Assembly: GCA_033675545.1 (NCBI GenBank)
Contig: JAWDGP010000459.1
Location: 1,187,501 to 1,251,500, forward strand
Source: Elysia crispata
Taxonomy: Eukaryota; Mollusca; Gastropoda; Plakobranchidae
Length of the DNA stretch: 64,000 nucleotides
Direction: 5' to 3'
This document shows positions 44,384-58,512 of the stretch, in pieces. A program made the translations under genes and the position numbers. Numbering within the stretch: position 1 is the stretch's first letter; each line of letters begins with the position of its first letter. Below the pieces are notes generated by a model. That model made no database searches, had not been told where the DNA came from, and worked only from the letters and a program-made list of their open reading frames with translations.

Positions 44384-47300
44384 ATGATGGAGGAAGACAC
44401 AAGTCGTGTGATTTCTGATGAAAAAACTGTCAAAGTTACCTTGAAGAATAACTCTGTCCAAGCCATTGAAACAAATGGTATAGGTGGTAGCATCTCTCCA
44501 AATAATGATAATGAAAAGGGTTTGAGCTCTCGCATTGCTACGTCTGCATTAATTAAATCTGCAGAGAGAAGTGGTGCTTTGGGTGCAGGGTCAAATAATT
44601 TGACTAAAACAACTCAGGAGGCTGCCCCAATTTTTTCGCCTCACATCAGTGGGCAGACTTCAGGCACTAAGCTGCAAAATCCTGCGCATTGCCATCCTGG
44701 TACAAATGGCAATAACAACAACAATATAGAAAAATCAAAGCTGAAGAATTCAATGCCTGGCATGGCAATAGAAGATTCTCATACAACAACTAAGGGGCCT
44801 AAAGATTCATTAGGGTCTCTTGAGTCAGGAAGCACTGATGCTAAAATTAACCCACGTGTGGTGCATTTGGCAGTTTCTAACATTGTGTTTTCAGCACAAA
44901 CTGGCAGTCAGGAGCCTTTTCAGGGAGTTGAATCTGTCAAAGCAGCTGGCCACCAGTTGTCAATTGATTCAATTCCTGTGACAGTAAGTAGGTCTGAAGA
45001 AGAAAAAAAACTGACTAAACTACCCCTTGGCACTGGTCACAGTTTACCCAATAAGAACATCTCTGTGGGTCAGAGGCTCTCTCCATCAAATTTTCAAAGG
45101 TCACTGAACAGCCAGAGACTCTCCCCAGCTCATTTCCCGCAAATGTCTACCTCTGATATGATTCACAGTGCCAGCACTCTAATTCATGGTCCAGATATAC
45201 AAAGTATGCCTCCACAACCAGAGGTGTCACAACATATGGACCAGTTTCATACAAACCAGACTGCTAGAGGTACACATGACTCTCTGAAAAAGGGTAACAG
45301 TCCAGGGCCTGGAAACTTAAAATGCCAGGATATTACATCAAACCAGTTAAAAAATTATCTTATGTCCCCAACACAAGGGCGATATGGCAATCAAATTGCT
45401 CAGAATACGAACTCCTCTTCTCCAAATGTGAGAGGTGTTTATCTTCCCAATCAATTATCTGGTACTCATCCCCTTTCCAACCTGTCTCATCAGAGTGCAA
45501 CATCAGCTTCAAAACCTACTCAGAAAGCTCCAAGAAAGAGGAAAAGCAAAGCAGCAGCAAAAGGACAATCCCAAAAATTATCTTCTTTTCTTGGTGATGA
45601 TGATGATGATGACAATGACTTTATCCCTGTTGGGATGGTACAACTTTCCTCCCTGCCGCGACCTATGGATGGCAACCCTGCTCAGCAACAAAACCAATTG
45701 CTGAAGGAACAGCTTCAGCGGCATTTAGGACAGCAACAGCAAAACCAAGAGCACCCACCAACATCAAATGCTGCACAGGAAGTCCCTTCCCATGTTGAAA
45801 GGAAGGATATTGACTCTCGTTCCCAGCAACACCAGTTGCTGCTTCAGTTAGTTCAACAGGTGCAGCAACAAAAGCAAATTTTGGAAGAGCAAAGGCAGCA
45901 ACCATCACCACAGCTTAGCCATCACCAGTCCAATACTTTACACAACACTAATGTTAAAGTACAAGATGTCCAGAAAAACCAAGGACTAATCATCCGCCAC
46001 TTTCAGCAAGAAGTCGTTCCTAGTGGCCCAGAGGGACAAATTTTGTCCTCAGAATCTCAAGCAACAAAGCCTGAACATAGGCCTGCTGATAATAGGATTG
46101 CCTCCAGTCCTCATCACCAACAAATTCCAACTCCTTCATTATCATTGTCATTGCCATCTCCATCTTCATATTCTTATGCCTCTCCACTGCCTCATAACAG
46201 CCAGACCCAAATCTTAACTAAAAGTGTTCCTCAAAGCACTCTACAGCCTAGCATTCCAAAAATAACGGAACAATTACTACAGAGACCCCCAAGTGACCAA
46301 CAAGTGTATTCAGCAGAGAACAAATCCCTCTCAGGCAAAGATGACCAAAGAGCATCCAAAGTGGAACTCTATCTCCTCCAATCAAGGTCAGAAGGACCCC
46401 AGCCTGGACCCACACACCCTCTGCAGAGTCCTAGTCCAACATGGCAGGCTGCCAGATCCACCACACCCACAATGGCTTCTGGACAACACTCCCATCAGCA
46501 TCCGGAAATTTCACGTATGCTTTGTTCACCTGTCAGTCCCAGGCAATCAGCTAGCAGCCCTCGCACATCTGTCAGCCCTCGCCACACTGAAAGTCCTTTC
46601 CAGCCCCCATCAAGCCCATGTCAGTTTGCGAGCCCAAAGCAGCCAGTCAGCCCCCATTCAAGAATAGGTTCTTTTGTCTCAACTGCCACTTCTTCCTCTG
46701 CTAGTAAAACTGTTATGACTGTTCAGGGTCCAGTGAGAAATATGTCTAATCAATCTGGCAACTTAAAAGTGACTTATACACGTCAAAACAGTAGTCCTCG
46801 TCCTCAAAACAGTCCTTGGCAGCCCATTAGCCCTTCCCAAGTCTCTGCTTCCAACTTGACAAATTTCACTGGGGTCCAGAAGCCTTATCCAACTGTAGGG
46901 AAGGTTAGCACCAATGATAATCAAGAGCAAAATCCCTGTTTTCAAGATAATTCTTCATTACTGTCCTCTTCTGTATTGGTAAATGCCAACCCAGGTCAAA
47001 GCCATTCTTCAGGCTTTGAGTCTTCATCCCATATGCCTCAGCAAATGCAACAACAAGACCAAAAACAAACAGTGGGGGGTACTGTCCCTTCCTCTGTGCA
47101 TTATAGTCATCTGCCTCATTCTCCTGGCTTACTTGGAACAAATAGCCTTAGGGATGTTCCTGTTCAAAGTCTAAGCCCTGGTCAGGTGATCCACCATCTC
47201 CCTAAGGTGCAGCAGCTTAGTGGAGGGCCTGTGGCTACTCATCACCGGGAAGTTAAGTCCCCAACATCCAGTTCAACCTTACTAAAGGTGCCAAAGCCCT

Positions 47301-50300
47301 CCGCTCAAAATGCCAGTCCAATATGGCAGCAAATGCAGTACCAGCACCAATTACCATACCAGGAAAGTATAAACACAAGTGCTGCTTCTCAAATGGCAGA
47401 GACTTCCAAAGCCATGGGGCTTTTCTCATCTAAACCTGTGGACATTCAGCGTTTGTCCCAGCAGCACCACCAACAACAACAATCGGAGCAAATAGCCCAT
47501 CAGAGTTTCAGGAGCTCCAACACAACCCTTCCTGTGGAGCAAAACTGGGATTTACGAGAGTCACAGATATGCATATCTTCACAGCCCCAATCCCTGCCCG
47601 CCAGCTCTAGTAATGTTTCAAGTCATATAGCACCTAACACAACTTCCCATGAAACTTCTCTAGAATTGAACAATCTCTCTGAGAAGGAAACTAGACTTAT
47701 CCAATCCTTCTTTCCTGGAAGTGAGAGGACTCACTCTGGCCAAGTTTTAGAAAATGACCTCCAAGTAGGGAACCCTCACCAACATGAAATGCAGCCTAAG
47801 GCCTCAGGGCAGGATGATCAAATGTCTTCTAAAGATGTCAGGAAGAATGAAGGGGCTCTGCAAGTCCTTTCTGAAATAGCCAGCAAATGTTATGTTCAAA
47901 CGGTTGAATCGGAAAAACTTGACCAAGAAGAGAAACAGGTAGTACGAAAATTGGACTCTTCTAGTTTGGAAGAAAAGTTAGCAGACACTTCTAGTAAGGA
48001 AGACAAAGATCTTAAACCAGGACGAGGTATTACAAAATCTAAGGTTGCTGAAGAGCAGCTGGAAAGAAAGTTGGAAGTCACGAATGAAGCACCTAAAAGA
48101 GAAGTGCGTCAGAGAAAGCCTAAAAAACCTTTTGAACAAGAGGAAACACCCTCCAGAAGAAATCCTCGCAATACACAGAACCAAAAAGGACAAACTGAGA
48201 CATCTTGTAATAAGAAATCTTCAACTCCATCTTCACCTTCTTGTTCTCAGAGAAAAGGGCAACATCAGGGTAAAAAGTCTGGCAGTGTGAGCAGCAAAAG
48301 TGATACTGAGCAGGAAGGAAAAGCAAATGTTAGCTCCAAAGCTCCAGCTAAATCAGATGTAGAGGCGAGACATGAGGAAGAAGCAGATTCAGGATTAGAA
48401 GGCGACTCAGAGACAGAGTCTGTTGAGCCAAGGAGGCTCTCAAGGAGGCTTCAGGTGAAGAAGGAAGAACGGCTGAGACAGAGAAGTGATGTGAAAAATA
48501 CAGATGATGAAGGAAGCAACCAACGCAGATCCAAGAGGATAGCCACTCGTATTGACTACAAAGAAGAAAACTCAGAAAACACATCAGAAGAGTCCGGTTC
48601 AGGTCGCCAGCCGCAGCAGCAGCATCAAAAGTTGTCGACCACTGAGACAGAAGACAAGCCTCTATTCCCTGGCTCTCCCTCAGGTGATAGTGCTGACAAA
48701 GTTTCTACAAGGAGCAGAAACCCACGAAGAGATACTTCCAAAGATCACTCCTCAACCGGCAGTACAAGTAGCAGCAGAAAGGAAACAAATATTCAAAAAG
48801 TGTCTGATGGTTTAAATGTGGATAAGAGAACTGCATCTGTTATTAGCACACAAAGCACGCCTGCCCCAAAATCCTCCACTGTTACTCCAAAATCTGAACC
48901 TCAGAGCTCTTCAGAAAGAAAAATGAGGACACGGAATAGGTCCAAGAGTAGATCTAGAAGTCCACTAACTACTGCTTCACAGGACTTAAACACTCCCCTG
49001 ACCAGGAGAAATATGGCTACAAGACAAATTACCACTGCACCCAAAAGTGCAGAGAATGAAGCTGTTAATGGCAAAGGTATTGCTCCTACAGAATTTGTTG
49101 ATGAGCTGCCTCCTCGGAGGAAGAATCAGAAGAAAGATGATAAGACCCCAGAAACAGCACCAGAGCATGCTTCAGAGGAGATATCAAAACAGATGCAGAT
49201 AGAGGACAAGACCAACATTTCCACAAATATGTCAGAGAAGTCCGGAAAAGGTAAGAAAGGTAAGAAATGTCCTGTTTCAAAAACAAAGCCATGTGATACT
49301 GACGATAAAAAAGAGGCAGATGATTCTTTATCAGAAATTCTTACAGCAGAAACCTATCCTTCAAACTCAAAAGCTGATGCTGAGAGAGACCCAACTTCAA
49401 AAATAAAGATTTTTGCACAAGATAAAAAGGAAGTCCCATCAGAGTCAGCATATAGTATTAAATCAAAAGATTCATCTTTGCTTGAGAAGACATTTACAGA
49501 AACTGATGAGCAAGTCCCAACTACTATGTCAAACAATTCCTTAAATCCCCACACCGTTTTGGAGGAGACGAAATTCCATGCAAGAGGACAGGGTCAGGTA
49601 TTATCTCAGCAGTTCCAAGCACAAAGCAAAGCATCGGCAATGAATCAATTGTCACCGCTTTCAACCAGTCACATGCCCAGTCCACTTGGTGGTCAAAGCC
49701 AAGATGTCAAAAACAAGTGTGATCCAGATGAAGCAGGCCACAGTGGATCTGGACTGGTGCAGAGACCAAGAATGATCATGTACAAGCTGGTGCCTGTTGA
49801 AGACGAAAATCCACCTGGCCCAACTGGTAAGTTGTTAAATCTCATAATTTTAAGGGGGGGAAAAAAATGGAATAGTTGTGTTCATATTTTCTTCAACCTT
49901 GAAAAACAAATTTATAGCTAAGTGTAAATTTTTCATGCTGGATGTAGTTTCAGTACATATTCTTTTCTCTCTGAGGATTTAACCCTCAGAGGAGAATGAT
50001 AGAAATCAAAACTGACACATTTTATCTCTCTTGTTTTACTTTAAAAACTTTTTGATGGGAACTGATGACCATAAAATAATTCATAGATGCTGAGATTGTA
50101 ATCTGTAGGTCAATTCAATAGCAAAGCTTTTGCCATATTGTTCTTCCCCACTCTGACTACCTAGATCTAGATCTAGTATACCAGTTGAAATTGCTAAATA
50201 AGGTTGTCTGTTTGTGATATAAGATTGGCAGAAGAGTAAAACAATTTAAAATGACTTCAGCCACTGATTTGTTTCTTGAAATGAGTCGACAAACTTTGGT

Positions 50301-53300
50301 TCGCAGAACTGAGATCTTAAATTTGTGACAAATCTAAGTAAGTTATTAACTTTAAGTAAAAAAAACATTCAGGAACTACATTTAAGCTTTAGATTACAAA
50401 AAATACCCCGCATTTTTCTGATTTTGTTTTCTCCTCTGAGCATGATCATAAATACTTTAAAAGCACTTAAAAAGATAGTAAATCTGAATTGCGTTGTAAA
50501 GTCAATATTGTATTGTTTTTTTTTTCAGCTTCTCTGTCATTGTTGTCAGTGAGTGGATATTTTATGTCAGGGTCTGGAGGTGATCGCATACTGCTCCCTG
50601 AAAACTTTCATAAAGGACAGGTGACTTCACAAGAGACAGCTGCAGCTGTGCTGAAAACTGTGTTACCACCATCTTCACAGCATATGCTGCATCATTCGTT
50701 ACAACAGCCTCTCCCATCAAAGCCACATTATCCTGTTTCAGTATCTACATCAAATACATACCCACAGTCTACTCTATCAGGACATCAACAACATCAAGCC
50801 CAACCTATTTCTCCTTTACGAACTGCCCTGTCCTCTCCATTACATCCTCAACTTCCACCATCTTCATCATCAACTACTTGGACTACCCCACATCAAATAC
50901 AATCACCATTGTCAAGTCAACAGGGACAGTGGATGTCCACTCAGAGCAGCCATCTAAACCAAGTCACACAGGCAGGTTCCTCAGCAGATTTAGGCAATTC
51001 CACCCCTAGACACAGCATGGTTGAAGCAACACCACCTCCACCTCACTCCCCACACATCAACTCGTCTTCGGTACAATCTCAGCAGCAACTTCCACAAGGC
51101 CACCTGAGACAGCATTATCAGCAACATCAAGCTTCCCCTGCACTTCCCTACCGACCATCTCCATCTTGGAACCCCACTCCTCCTTCCATGCCATCGTCAT
51201 CACCACAGCTGCCTTCTTCTTCTTCATCATTATCGTCTGTTTGGAACCTTGCCTCACCTTCTAGTATTCCCCAGCAACAGGTTAATTATCAGGCACAGCA
51301 TCATCAACAAGTTCAAGTGCAGCAACCAGTTGCTCAGCACCAGCAAATGCCTCAAGCACAGTCGCAACAGTTACCCATGCCACCACAGCATCAACAAAAT
51401 GTATCCCGTCAACAGCCACTGCAGCAACATCAGCAACCTTGGGTTTCCCCCCAGAGTCATACGCTTGAGGAGCAAGGGTGGAGACCTGTTTTAAGTGGAG
51501 ACAGCTCAACAGCATCAGCTGCGGTAGAATCCTGGAGCAAAGAGTTCCTTCCTAACCCTCCGATGTTTACCAGTAGTGGTGTAGTTGGTCAACAACGGAG
51601 GGTAGATCCTCAGGTAGAAATGAGATCCCAGCGCTCAAGTCAGGTGAGTTACACCATTGCAGTTTCTGTTTCTTTGCAGAGTAAGTTCTTGTTACAAAGA
51701 GTTACTTTCTTCTATAAAGTTAAGGAATTATTTGGAGAATATATAAAAAATGAAAAGATGAAACAACACACAACAGATACTAGTGCAGACATTGCTATAG
51801 TTTGGTTATTCAAAATTTTCAGTCTCAATGTTCTCAATAGCTACACAATCATGAAACTTGTAACATAACAATATTAACTATTAATGTAGTATCTATGCCG
51901 TCCTGCTCAGCACATTTTATACTCAAATGAAATAAATTTTTTGCCTTGAAACATTTCTTTCTTTTCATTCAGAAAGATTTCATGAAAAGTGTAATTTTTG
52001 TCTTTTCAATTTCACAAATATAGGTTTGAACAATAAATTCATTTAGCATCAGTTTATTTTTATAGCTTTGATTGCTTTTTCCCCCCCTTGAAATGAATAG
52101 CAGAGAGATTCTATGCTTCTGAAGAGGGCTATGAAATTAATGTGTGCTTGCCAACTCCTTTTTTTTTTCTTTTAGTTATAAATTATTTTGAAGAAAGCTA
52201 TTAAAAGAGAACAATGGTTAAAAATTAAAAATATTTATTGCATTTTCCACAGCATGATATATAGTCCTAAGAGTAGAGTCTGAGTCTGATGAGAGGTTAA
52301 ATCATTGTTGTGTAAACCAGGGAGAAACTGAGACTGCTCATGCTTTCTATCTACCAGTTACAAATATATTTAGGATACTTCCCCATATTCTTTTGGTTAC
52401 TTATTATTGTTTGAATTTGGCTTGATTAACTTGAAGAAGTAATCATAACTTTTAAAGCAAACTAACAAACCTAGATTTTACTGATCAGAACATTTTTATA
52501 AGGACATATGAACTGATTCCTAAGAAAGCAAAGAGATGATTACGACTTTGAATAACATTCCCAAAAATTAAAGACCATTATATTAATATAAACAGATCAG
52601 AACCTTAATTCTATATGTCCTTTTTGTGAATCAAAATATGTTTTATACTTTTGATCAGATGCCCAATCACTCAGCTGCCTTCTCTGAGACTCCTCATCAA
52701 CCTCTTAGTGCCAGTGCTCCAAATGTGTATGTGCCATCAGTGCCTCAACAGCAGCAACAACAACAGCAAGATCCATCAGAGTTTTCTGATGCCAAGGCTG
52801 ACCAGATTATCCAGAACTTTCTCAGATCTGCCGCAGGGTCTGGAGGAACCTTTGGGCAAGACTTGGGCGGGTTCAGCCTGGGTCAACAAGAAATGGCCTA
52901 TTTAGATAGCCGCCTGCGCCTTTCTCCAAACTCTCTCATGTCAGCTGTTGTAGCTGCATATGAGGAAGACGTTGGAGCTAATGATTTGGAGGAATGTGGA
53001 GGTGCTGCTCCAGGATCAGTTGGAGCTGGGAGTCGGGCCCGTAACATTGGATCCAGCAGCCATAACCAGCATGGAGACACTAACAATTCTCTGCAGGACA
53101 CCATCAACTTGGTTCACACTGTCAATCTTGTGGATCTTGAGGATGATGTCAATCTTGGTCTTGGTGGACTGAGTGCCAGCCACTCAAGCCGGTCATCAGG
53201 AGTCGTCTCCCCTCGTTCTGGGGTCCTAGACAGCCCATTGCTTAGTTTAGGAGGTCGCGGGAGAACAGAAAGCTTCCACGATCCCTTGGCAGACAGTGCA

Positions 53301-56300
53301 TCTCATCAACCTGCCGCTGAGGTTGAAGAAGGAGTCCAAGCTGCTCAGGCCCAGCCAGGAAAGGAAAATGAAACCAAAGGGGAAAAGGCAGAGGGAGATG
53401 AAAAATCAAAACCCAAAGATCGTAAACATCAGTATAAGGTGGGGTTGATTGTTTGGGTAATATTACATGCCAGATCCATCTAAGGCAGTAGCCTCAGGGC
53501 TTAAAATAATGAAACAAAATTTTTATTACACCTTTCATCTAGTCCAGATTATCAGATTACCATCTCAGCTTAAAATTAATTCATAGTACTTAGTTTATAG
53601 TGTTTTGTACCTAAACATCATATAAACAACACAAATAGCACTAAAACATGAGAGGATTCTACACTCACTTTGTTTCTTTTATGTCCTAATTATTAAACTA
53701 GAGATCCTTGTACCTTTCACATTATTCATGCTTTTATCCTTTTGAGGTTTGCAGGATCCCTACTGCACATATAACATAAGTTAAATGCTTTCATGTTATG
53801 TTGCAGATTGTATATCAGGATGGTCAGCGAAAGTTCCAGTGCGTAGCATGCATTAAAGTCTTTACAGCGGCCACCATCTACCGTCACCTACGCACCCATG
53901 ATCCTGATCATAAAGTGTCATGCAAAGTCTGTGGCAAAACATACACACAGCGGAGCACCCTCATAATGCACATGGTCAAGAGCCATGGCTATATCCACAC
54001 GCCAAAGACGGAGAAAAAGAAAGGGCTGAATACCTCCATTGCAGGTTTACTATTGATTTTGATATTTGAGACTGGGGAAGATGATAGTAAAAATAATAAA
54101 TTATGTTTTTCCCTTTTATGATTAAATCAACTGGTTTTTAACATTTTATTGAAATCGAAGTGGCCCTATGATCAACTCTGAAGTTTAAATAATTAATGGT
54201 GAAAAAAAGCTTTGGAAACAGTTTGAATTTTTTCTTTTTATCCTCAGCCAACTTTTTTACATGGTTGCTTATTTTCATAAGGCAATTTTTATATATTCTT
54301 ATTCTCTTGCATCAAATGCATTTGGGTTCAACTTTCAACAGGACTAAATAACAATCAAATTTCTTTAAAATTTAAAAAACTTTGACTTTCTTGAAAAACA
54401 AAAGTTACATAATTATTCATAGAAAGAAGCAATGTGAGATACAATCAGATTACCTACTTTTTGTTTTGAAAGTTAGAGGTCATATTAACACAACTGCTTT
54501 ACTTTCTTAGATCAAAAGGAAGAGGAGGGCTCCTCCAGAAAGGATGAGAAGAAACCTGCTAAGTCTTCCAAACCATCAGGCTCATCCTCCTCCAAAAAGT
54601 CATCTGGCCAGACTGTCAGGTCACCACCTGGGCCGGCTAAGTCCTCAGCAGACAGCAAGAGACACAGAAGATCTTCCTCACAGTCACCCTCAAATCCACT
54701 TGCCCCCGGGTTGGATCAAGAAGAGAGACAGATCCACCAGGCAACCCAGAGGCAAGTGGAAGAACAGAGGAGATTAAAAGCAGAGCAGAAACAGCGTAAA
54801 GCTGCTGGAGATTTTGTTATGACAGCCACAAGTGGAGCTGCAGAACACCCAGCAGCTACAGGCGAAGAGAAAAGTTTCAAAGCAACTGAACAATCAGCTG
54901 AGTTTGCTCCTGAAAATTTGAAAGGAGGCACAAAAAGTGAGGGAGAAAACAAATCAAATGCAGAAAAAGATTGCAATGAAGGTGGGACCTCTTCTGTTTC
55001 AGCCCAACAGGTCATGGAAGATGAAAAATCTGATGCAACGGAGTTGGAAAAGCAAGCAAGCCTTGGATCGGGTACCACTACTCCCGGCATCATGGAGGTG
55101 TCTAGTGATTTGGCTGCAAACTCCAAAACATTGAAGTCACAGCAAAATTCAAGCAAAGAGAGGCAAACTTCATCCTCAGAGTTGGATGAGTTGATATCAG
55201 CAGTGGCAAGTGGGAGAGCTGGCAATCTCCCTGCAGTTATTTCTGGAGATGTCTTATTGTTAGATAAAACACCTGACCACCTGCCTGAAGGAAGCACAAA
55301 CTCTAAACTTTTAAAAGAATGCCTGGAGAGAGAGAGTGAATCAGGTTCTGACGATGTTAACTCTCCTATCCTAAAGATAGCAGAAGATGGTTCTGAGAAG
55401 TTTGGTTGTCGCTTATGTTCTCGTACACTTGCAAGCCGAAATAGCTTTAGCCTTCACATTCGGCGTCATAAAGAAGAAAAAACAAAGTTTTGTAAATTCT
55501 GTGGCAAGGCCTTCCACACTGGGCAAGAACTCAAATCTCATGAGCGAACCCATACCGGTGAGAAACCCTATAAATGTGAAATCTGCTTTTATTCTTTTTC
55601 CCATTTTGGGTCAGCACTCATTCACAAGAAGAGCCATACAGCTCGTGGGGAAACTGAACCTTTCCCTATAGTGAATGGAGAGATCCAGTACCCACCTTCT
55701 TTCAAAAAACCAAGATCCAACAGTGCAGAACGCAAGGATGGAACAGGGAGTCCCAAGAGGAAGAGATTAAAGAAGAACTCAGGAGACCAGAACCCTTCCA
55801 GTGGTGGTAGCACGCAAGAAGATGTGCTTTCAAATTTAACCCAGCCTTTACGTAGAAGTAGTCTGGATGTTAAGTTTGAGCGAGAACAGAGTGGGTCTGA
55901 CACCGGCACCCCAAACAGGAGACACAGTCTGAATGATCAAGTATTAGCCAGCAGCACTGCAATGGAAACAGGTAAGAGTGCTTTTGGCAGCCCTGTAGAA
56001 AGCAGTAACTCACATTATCAAACCCCATCATCTTATGATAACTTCTACAACTGCAAGACTGCTGATAATATACCTCTTGGTCAAGCCTCTACTCCAGATC
56101 AATCAAGCTTCTATGGATACACCAGAACACCACCACAGAATAGACAGATGGGAAACTCTGGTGGGGAGCCAAATCAGTACTTCACTTCTCCTGCCACAAT
56201 AGAAAGAGATCAGCAAAGCTTCAGGAATGCTCAGTCTGGTCAAAATGCTTACTTCTCTTCCCAGCATCAAGGCCAATCTCTCCAGCAGCAGCAGAAGTTT

Positions 56301-57095
56301 GACTATCAGTCTAGTGCTGCCGAAAGTGGATACTCTCAACCCATTCAGCAACACAGAGAACCACCCCCAAGCTACAGGCCAAGAGTTTCTGGAGAACCTG
56401 ATAATATTGGTGGTGGTGGCCAACCTTTTAAGAGTAGCTCCCCCTCCACAGAGATAGTAAAAAGTCTCCTCCAGCACTATAACCTACCAGATAGTCAGCC
56501 CAGTCAAGGGGAGTACAGTCATCAGCCACAGTATCAGCAGGAGCAACAAAACTATGTAATGGAGAGGTCTCCTCTTACCTACTCAGAACATCTGCAACAA
56601 AGTCATACTGGGGGATACCTTGAGCAAAGGTCTACTCAATTGAATTATCAAGATCCAAACCCTCCTCCCTATACCTCTGGTGTGCAGGGTCAGCAGCAGC
56701 AGTTCTTTAGCTCGCCTCAACATCAACTTCAGCATCAACCTCCAATGTATCCTGGTCCAGCAGTGAATAGGTCTGAGCATTTTTCAGCTCAGCATAGGGT
56801 GCAGAATCAGCCCCAGCAAAGTACACATCAAACTTTTAACCCACAGCAACAATCACACCCAAGTCCTCAGCACCAAATTTTGAATCAACATCATCAAAGC
56901 CCTCAGCATCAAAGTTTACCTCAACAGCAACAGCAGCAGCAACCTCAACAATTATTAAATAAACAACAGCAAAATTCTTCAGGGATATCATCAAATACTG
57001 CAATGCAAAGTTCTGTTCCTCAATCTCATTTGCCCCAGAACCTTCAACCCCTACCTAAAATATCAAGCTTGGCAAGAGACTTGCCCAGGCCATAA
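44384..57095 (+). CDS. Large Gln/Ser/Pro-rich protein with five C2H2 zinc fingers
   Basis: Coding exons: 44384-49826, 50529-51643, 52659-53438, 53807-54044, 54511-57095 (10,161 nt, 3386 aa plus stop). Phases match at every junction (1, 0, 0, 1). The start is the first ATG after an in-frame TGA at 44366. Most of the protein is low complexity: Gln-rich, Ser/Pro repeats such as SPRQSASSPRTSVSPRHTESP, an Asp run near residue 404, and basic patches (RKRKSKAAAK, RRSKRIATR, RNRSKSRSRSP). Fingers: two at about residues 2456-2507 (CVAC..H...H; CKVC..H....H) and three at about 2823-2901, the last pair joined by THTGEKPYKC. The tail is again Gln-rich. Likely a nuclear DNA-binding regulator with long activation-type regions. 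I do not recognise an orthologue. The exon 3 donor (GTGGGG) is the weakest site. Confidence 0.93.
49827..50528 (+). other. Zinc-finger gene intron 1
   Basis: GTAAGT donor after ...GPT and TTTTTTTCAG acceptor. It contains a short GATCTA tract at 50162-50177. Nothing else seen. Confidence 0.9.
51644..52658 (+). other. Zinc-finger gene intron 2
   Basis: GTGAGT donor after ...RSSQ and TTGATCAG acceptor. AT-rich; nothing else seen. Confidence 0.9.
53439..53806 (+). other. Zinc-finger gene intron 3
   Basis: Donor GTGGGG (weak) after ...HQYK, acceptor TTGCAG before IVYQDGQRKFQC. The frame is phase 0 on both sides. Confidence 0.85.
54045..54510 (+). other. Zinc-finger gene intron 4
   Basis: GTTTAC donor after ...TSIAG and CTTTCTTAG acceptor before DQKEEEG. 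AT-rich; nothing else seen. Confidence 0.88.
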
Positions 57096-58457
57096 TCCAA
57101 ATTATATCAAGCTCTTAAATTTAAAAAAAATGTGTACCAAAAGTCTAAGAAACAAAATATAAATACCTATAGGTACTCGACTCCTGTAGAATGTGGACAA
57201 GAAAGCATCACTTGTAAATTTGGATACAAAATGTCCTCAGTAGTGGAAACAGTCTTCCAATAGAGCAGATTTTAATAAATATTGAAAGAGAGACATATTA
57301 CATTGTTTTGTAGCTTTGGTGACACTAAATCAATAAAAGTAAAATATGGACAAATATTGAAAAGAAAGTGAATTCAAATGGAAAAAGCTTATCATGTGTA
57401 AGAAACCTTTAAATAATGTAAAAACTCATTTACACTGTTCGAGAGGCAAGAAATAGAAAAATATGGGATTTTTCAAGCAATAGACATTAGGAAAATGCAA
57501 AACATAATTACTTGCCATATTGGTTGAAATCAAACTTTTTCCCAAAATGGTGCCCTATGTTTTTATTTTCAAACTCAAATAGTACCATAGAGATAGAACT
57601 GCTGATTCGTTGCGAGCTGAAAATCTTCATTGAAAAAGAATCACACTTCAGGTCAAGTGCCTTTGGTTGTGTGGTCATTAAATAAGAATTTCTTGCTCAT
57701 GATCTTCATAAATTTTGTTTAAAGTTTTGTTATACAATTTTATAATATATTTTGTCATGTATCCATGGGTCACTTTCGCCTCATCTTTTGCTTGTTTTAA
57801 ATCCAGCATGATGTACACAATTTTTTTCTTCTTACATATATACAAATATATACAATATCTTAATTTTTGTCTGTTAAAATCAACTCACACCATAGATGAT
57901 TCAGTTCTTGTATCAGTAACTATGTATGTCATACGCACATACAAGTTTTACTGGTTACTTTTTGTTGTTTACTACTATAAACCCTTGTCTGCTCAGTAAC
58001 ATGTTTGCTCACACCTGTTGTGAAGCTGTCTGTGGTGATAGTCCTGGCATTACCAGAACTTAAAGAGCTCGACTCAGGCTGCAAATTTCATGCGTTACAA
58101 TGCTGTTTTATTTAGTGCTTTACCTAAAACTGTATCATTTCATTTGCAGGAAAGTCCCCTCTTTATTCTTGCTTGCCTTAAAGTTTAAATCCAGTAACCT
58201 GCATGCTTTGGGTACAGATTAGACATATGAGTCCAGTATGTATTTATAGTATAATGTATCTTGACTCTATTATGGATGGTGCTAAACAGAATGGCCTAAT
58301 TTTTTTAAATGATTAGGATTTTGGAAGTATTTTTGTAGCTCCCCTCCCTCCACACCCACAACTAATTGAAATGTATCTTTCACATTCTTTCTATAGTGTG
58401 AATGTAGTGCCTGTGATAGCTTTGTCCTTTTAAACTCATGGAGGAAGAAATTCTCGC
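57096..58457 (+). other. Probable 3' UTR of the zinc-finger gene
   Basis: AT-rich DNA directly after the stop codon, with several AATAAA hexamers (for example near 57274 and 57332). The true poly(A) site cannot be chosen from sequence alone; UTRs of such genes are often several kilobases. Confidence 0.5.

Positions 58458-58511
<54 letters not shown>
58458..58511. repeat. (AGT)n trinucleotide array
   Basis: About 18 copies of AGT. The minus-strand Tyr/Thr-repeat frames are artefacts. Confidence 0.95.

Positions 58512-58512
<1 letters not shown>

Noticed and set aside
54716..55297. 193-codon minus-strand frame inside the zinc-finger gene
   Set aside because: Antisense shadow of the coding exon, kept open by codon bias of the real frame; the same applies to the other antisense frames within 44384-57095.
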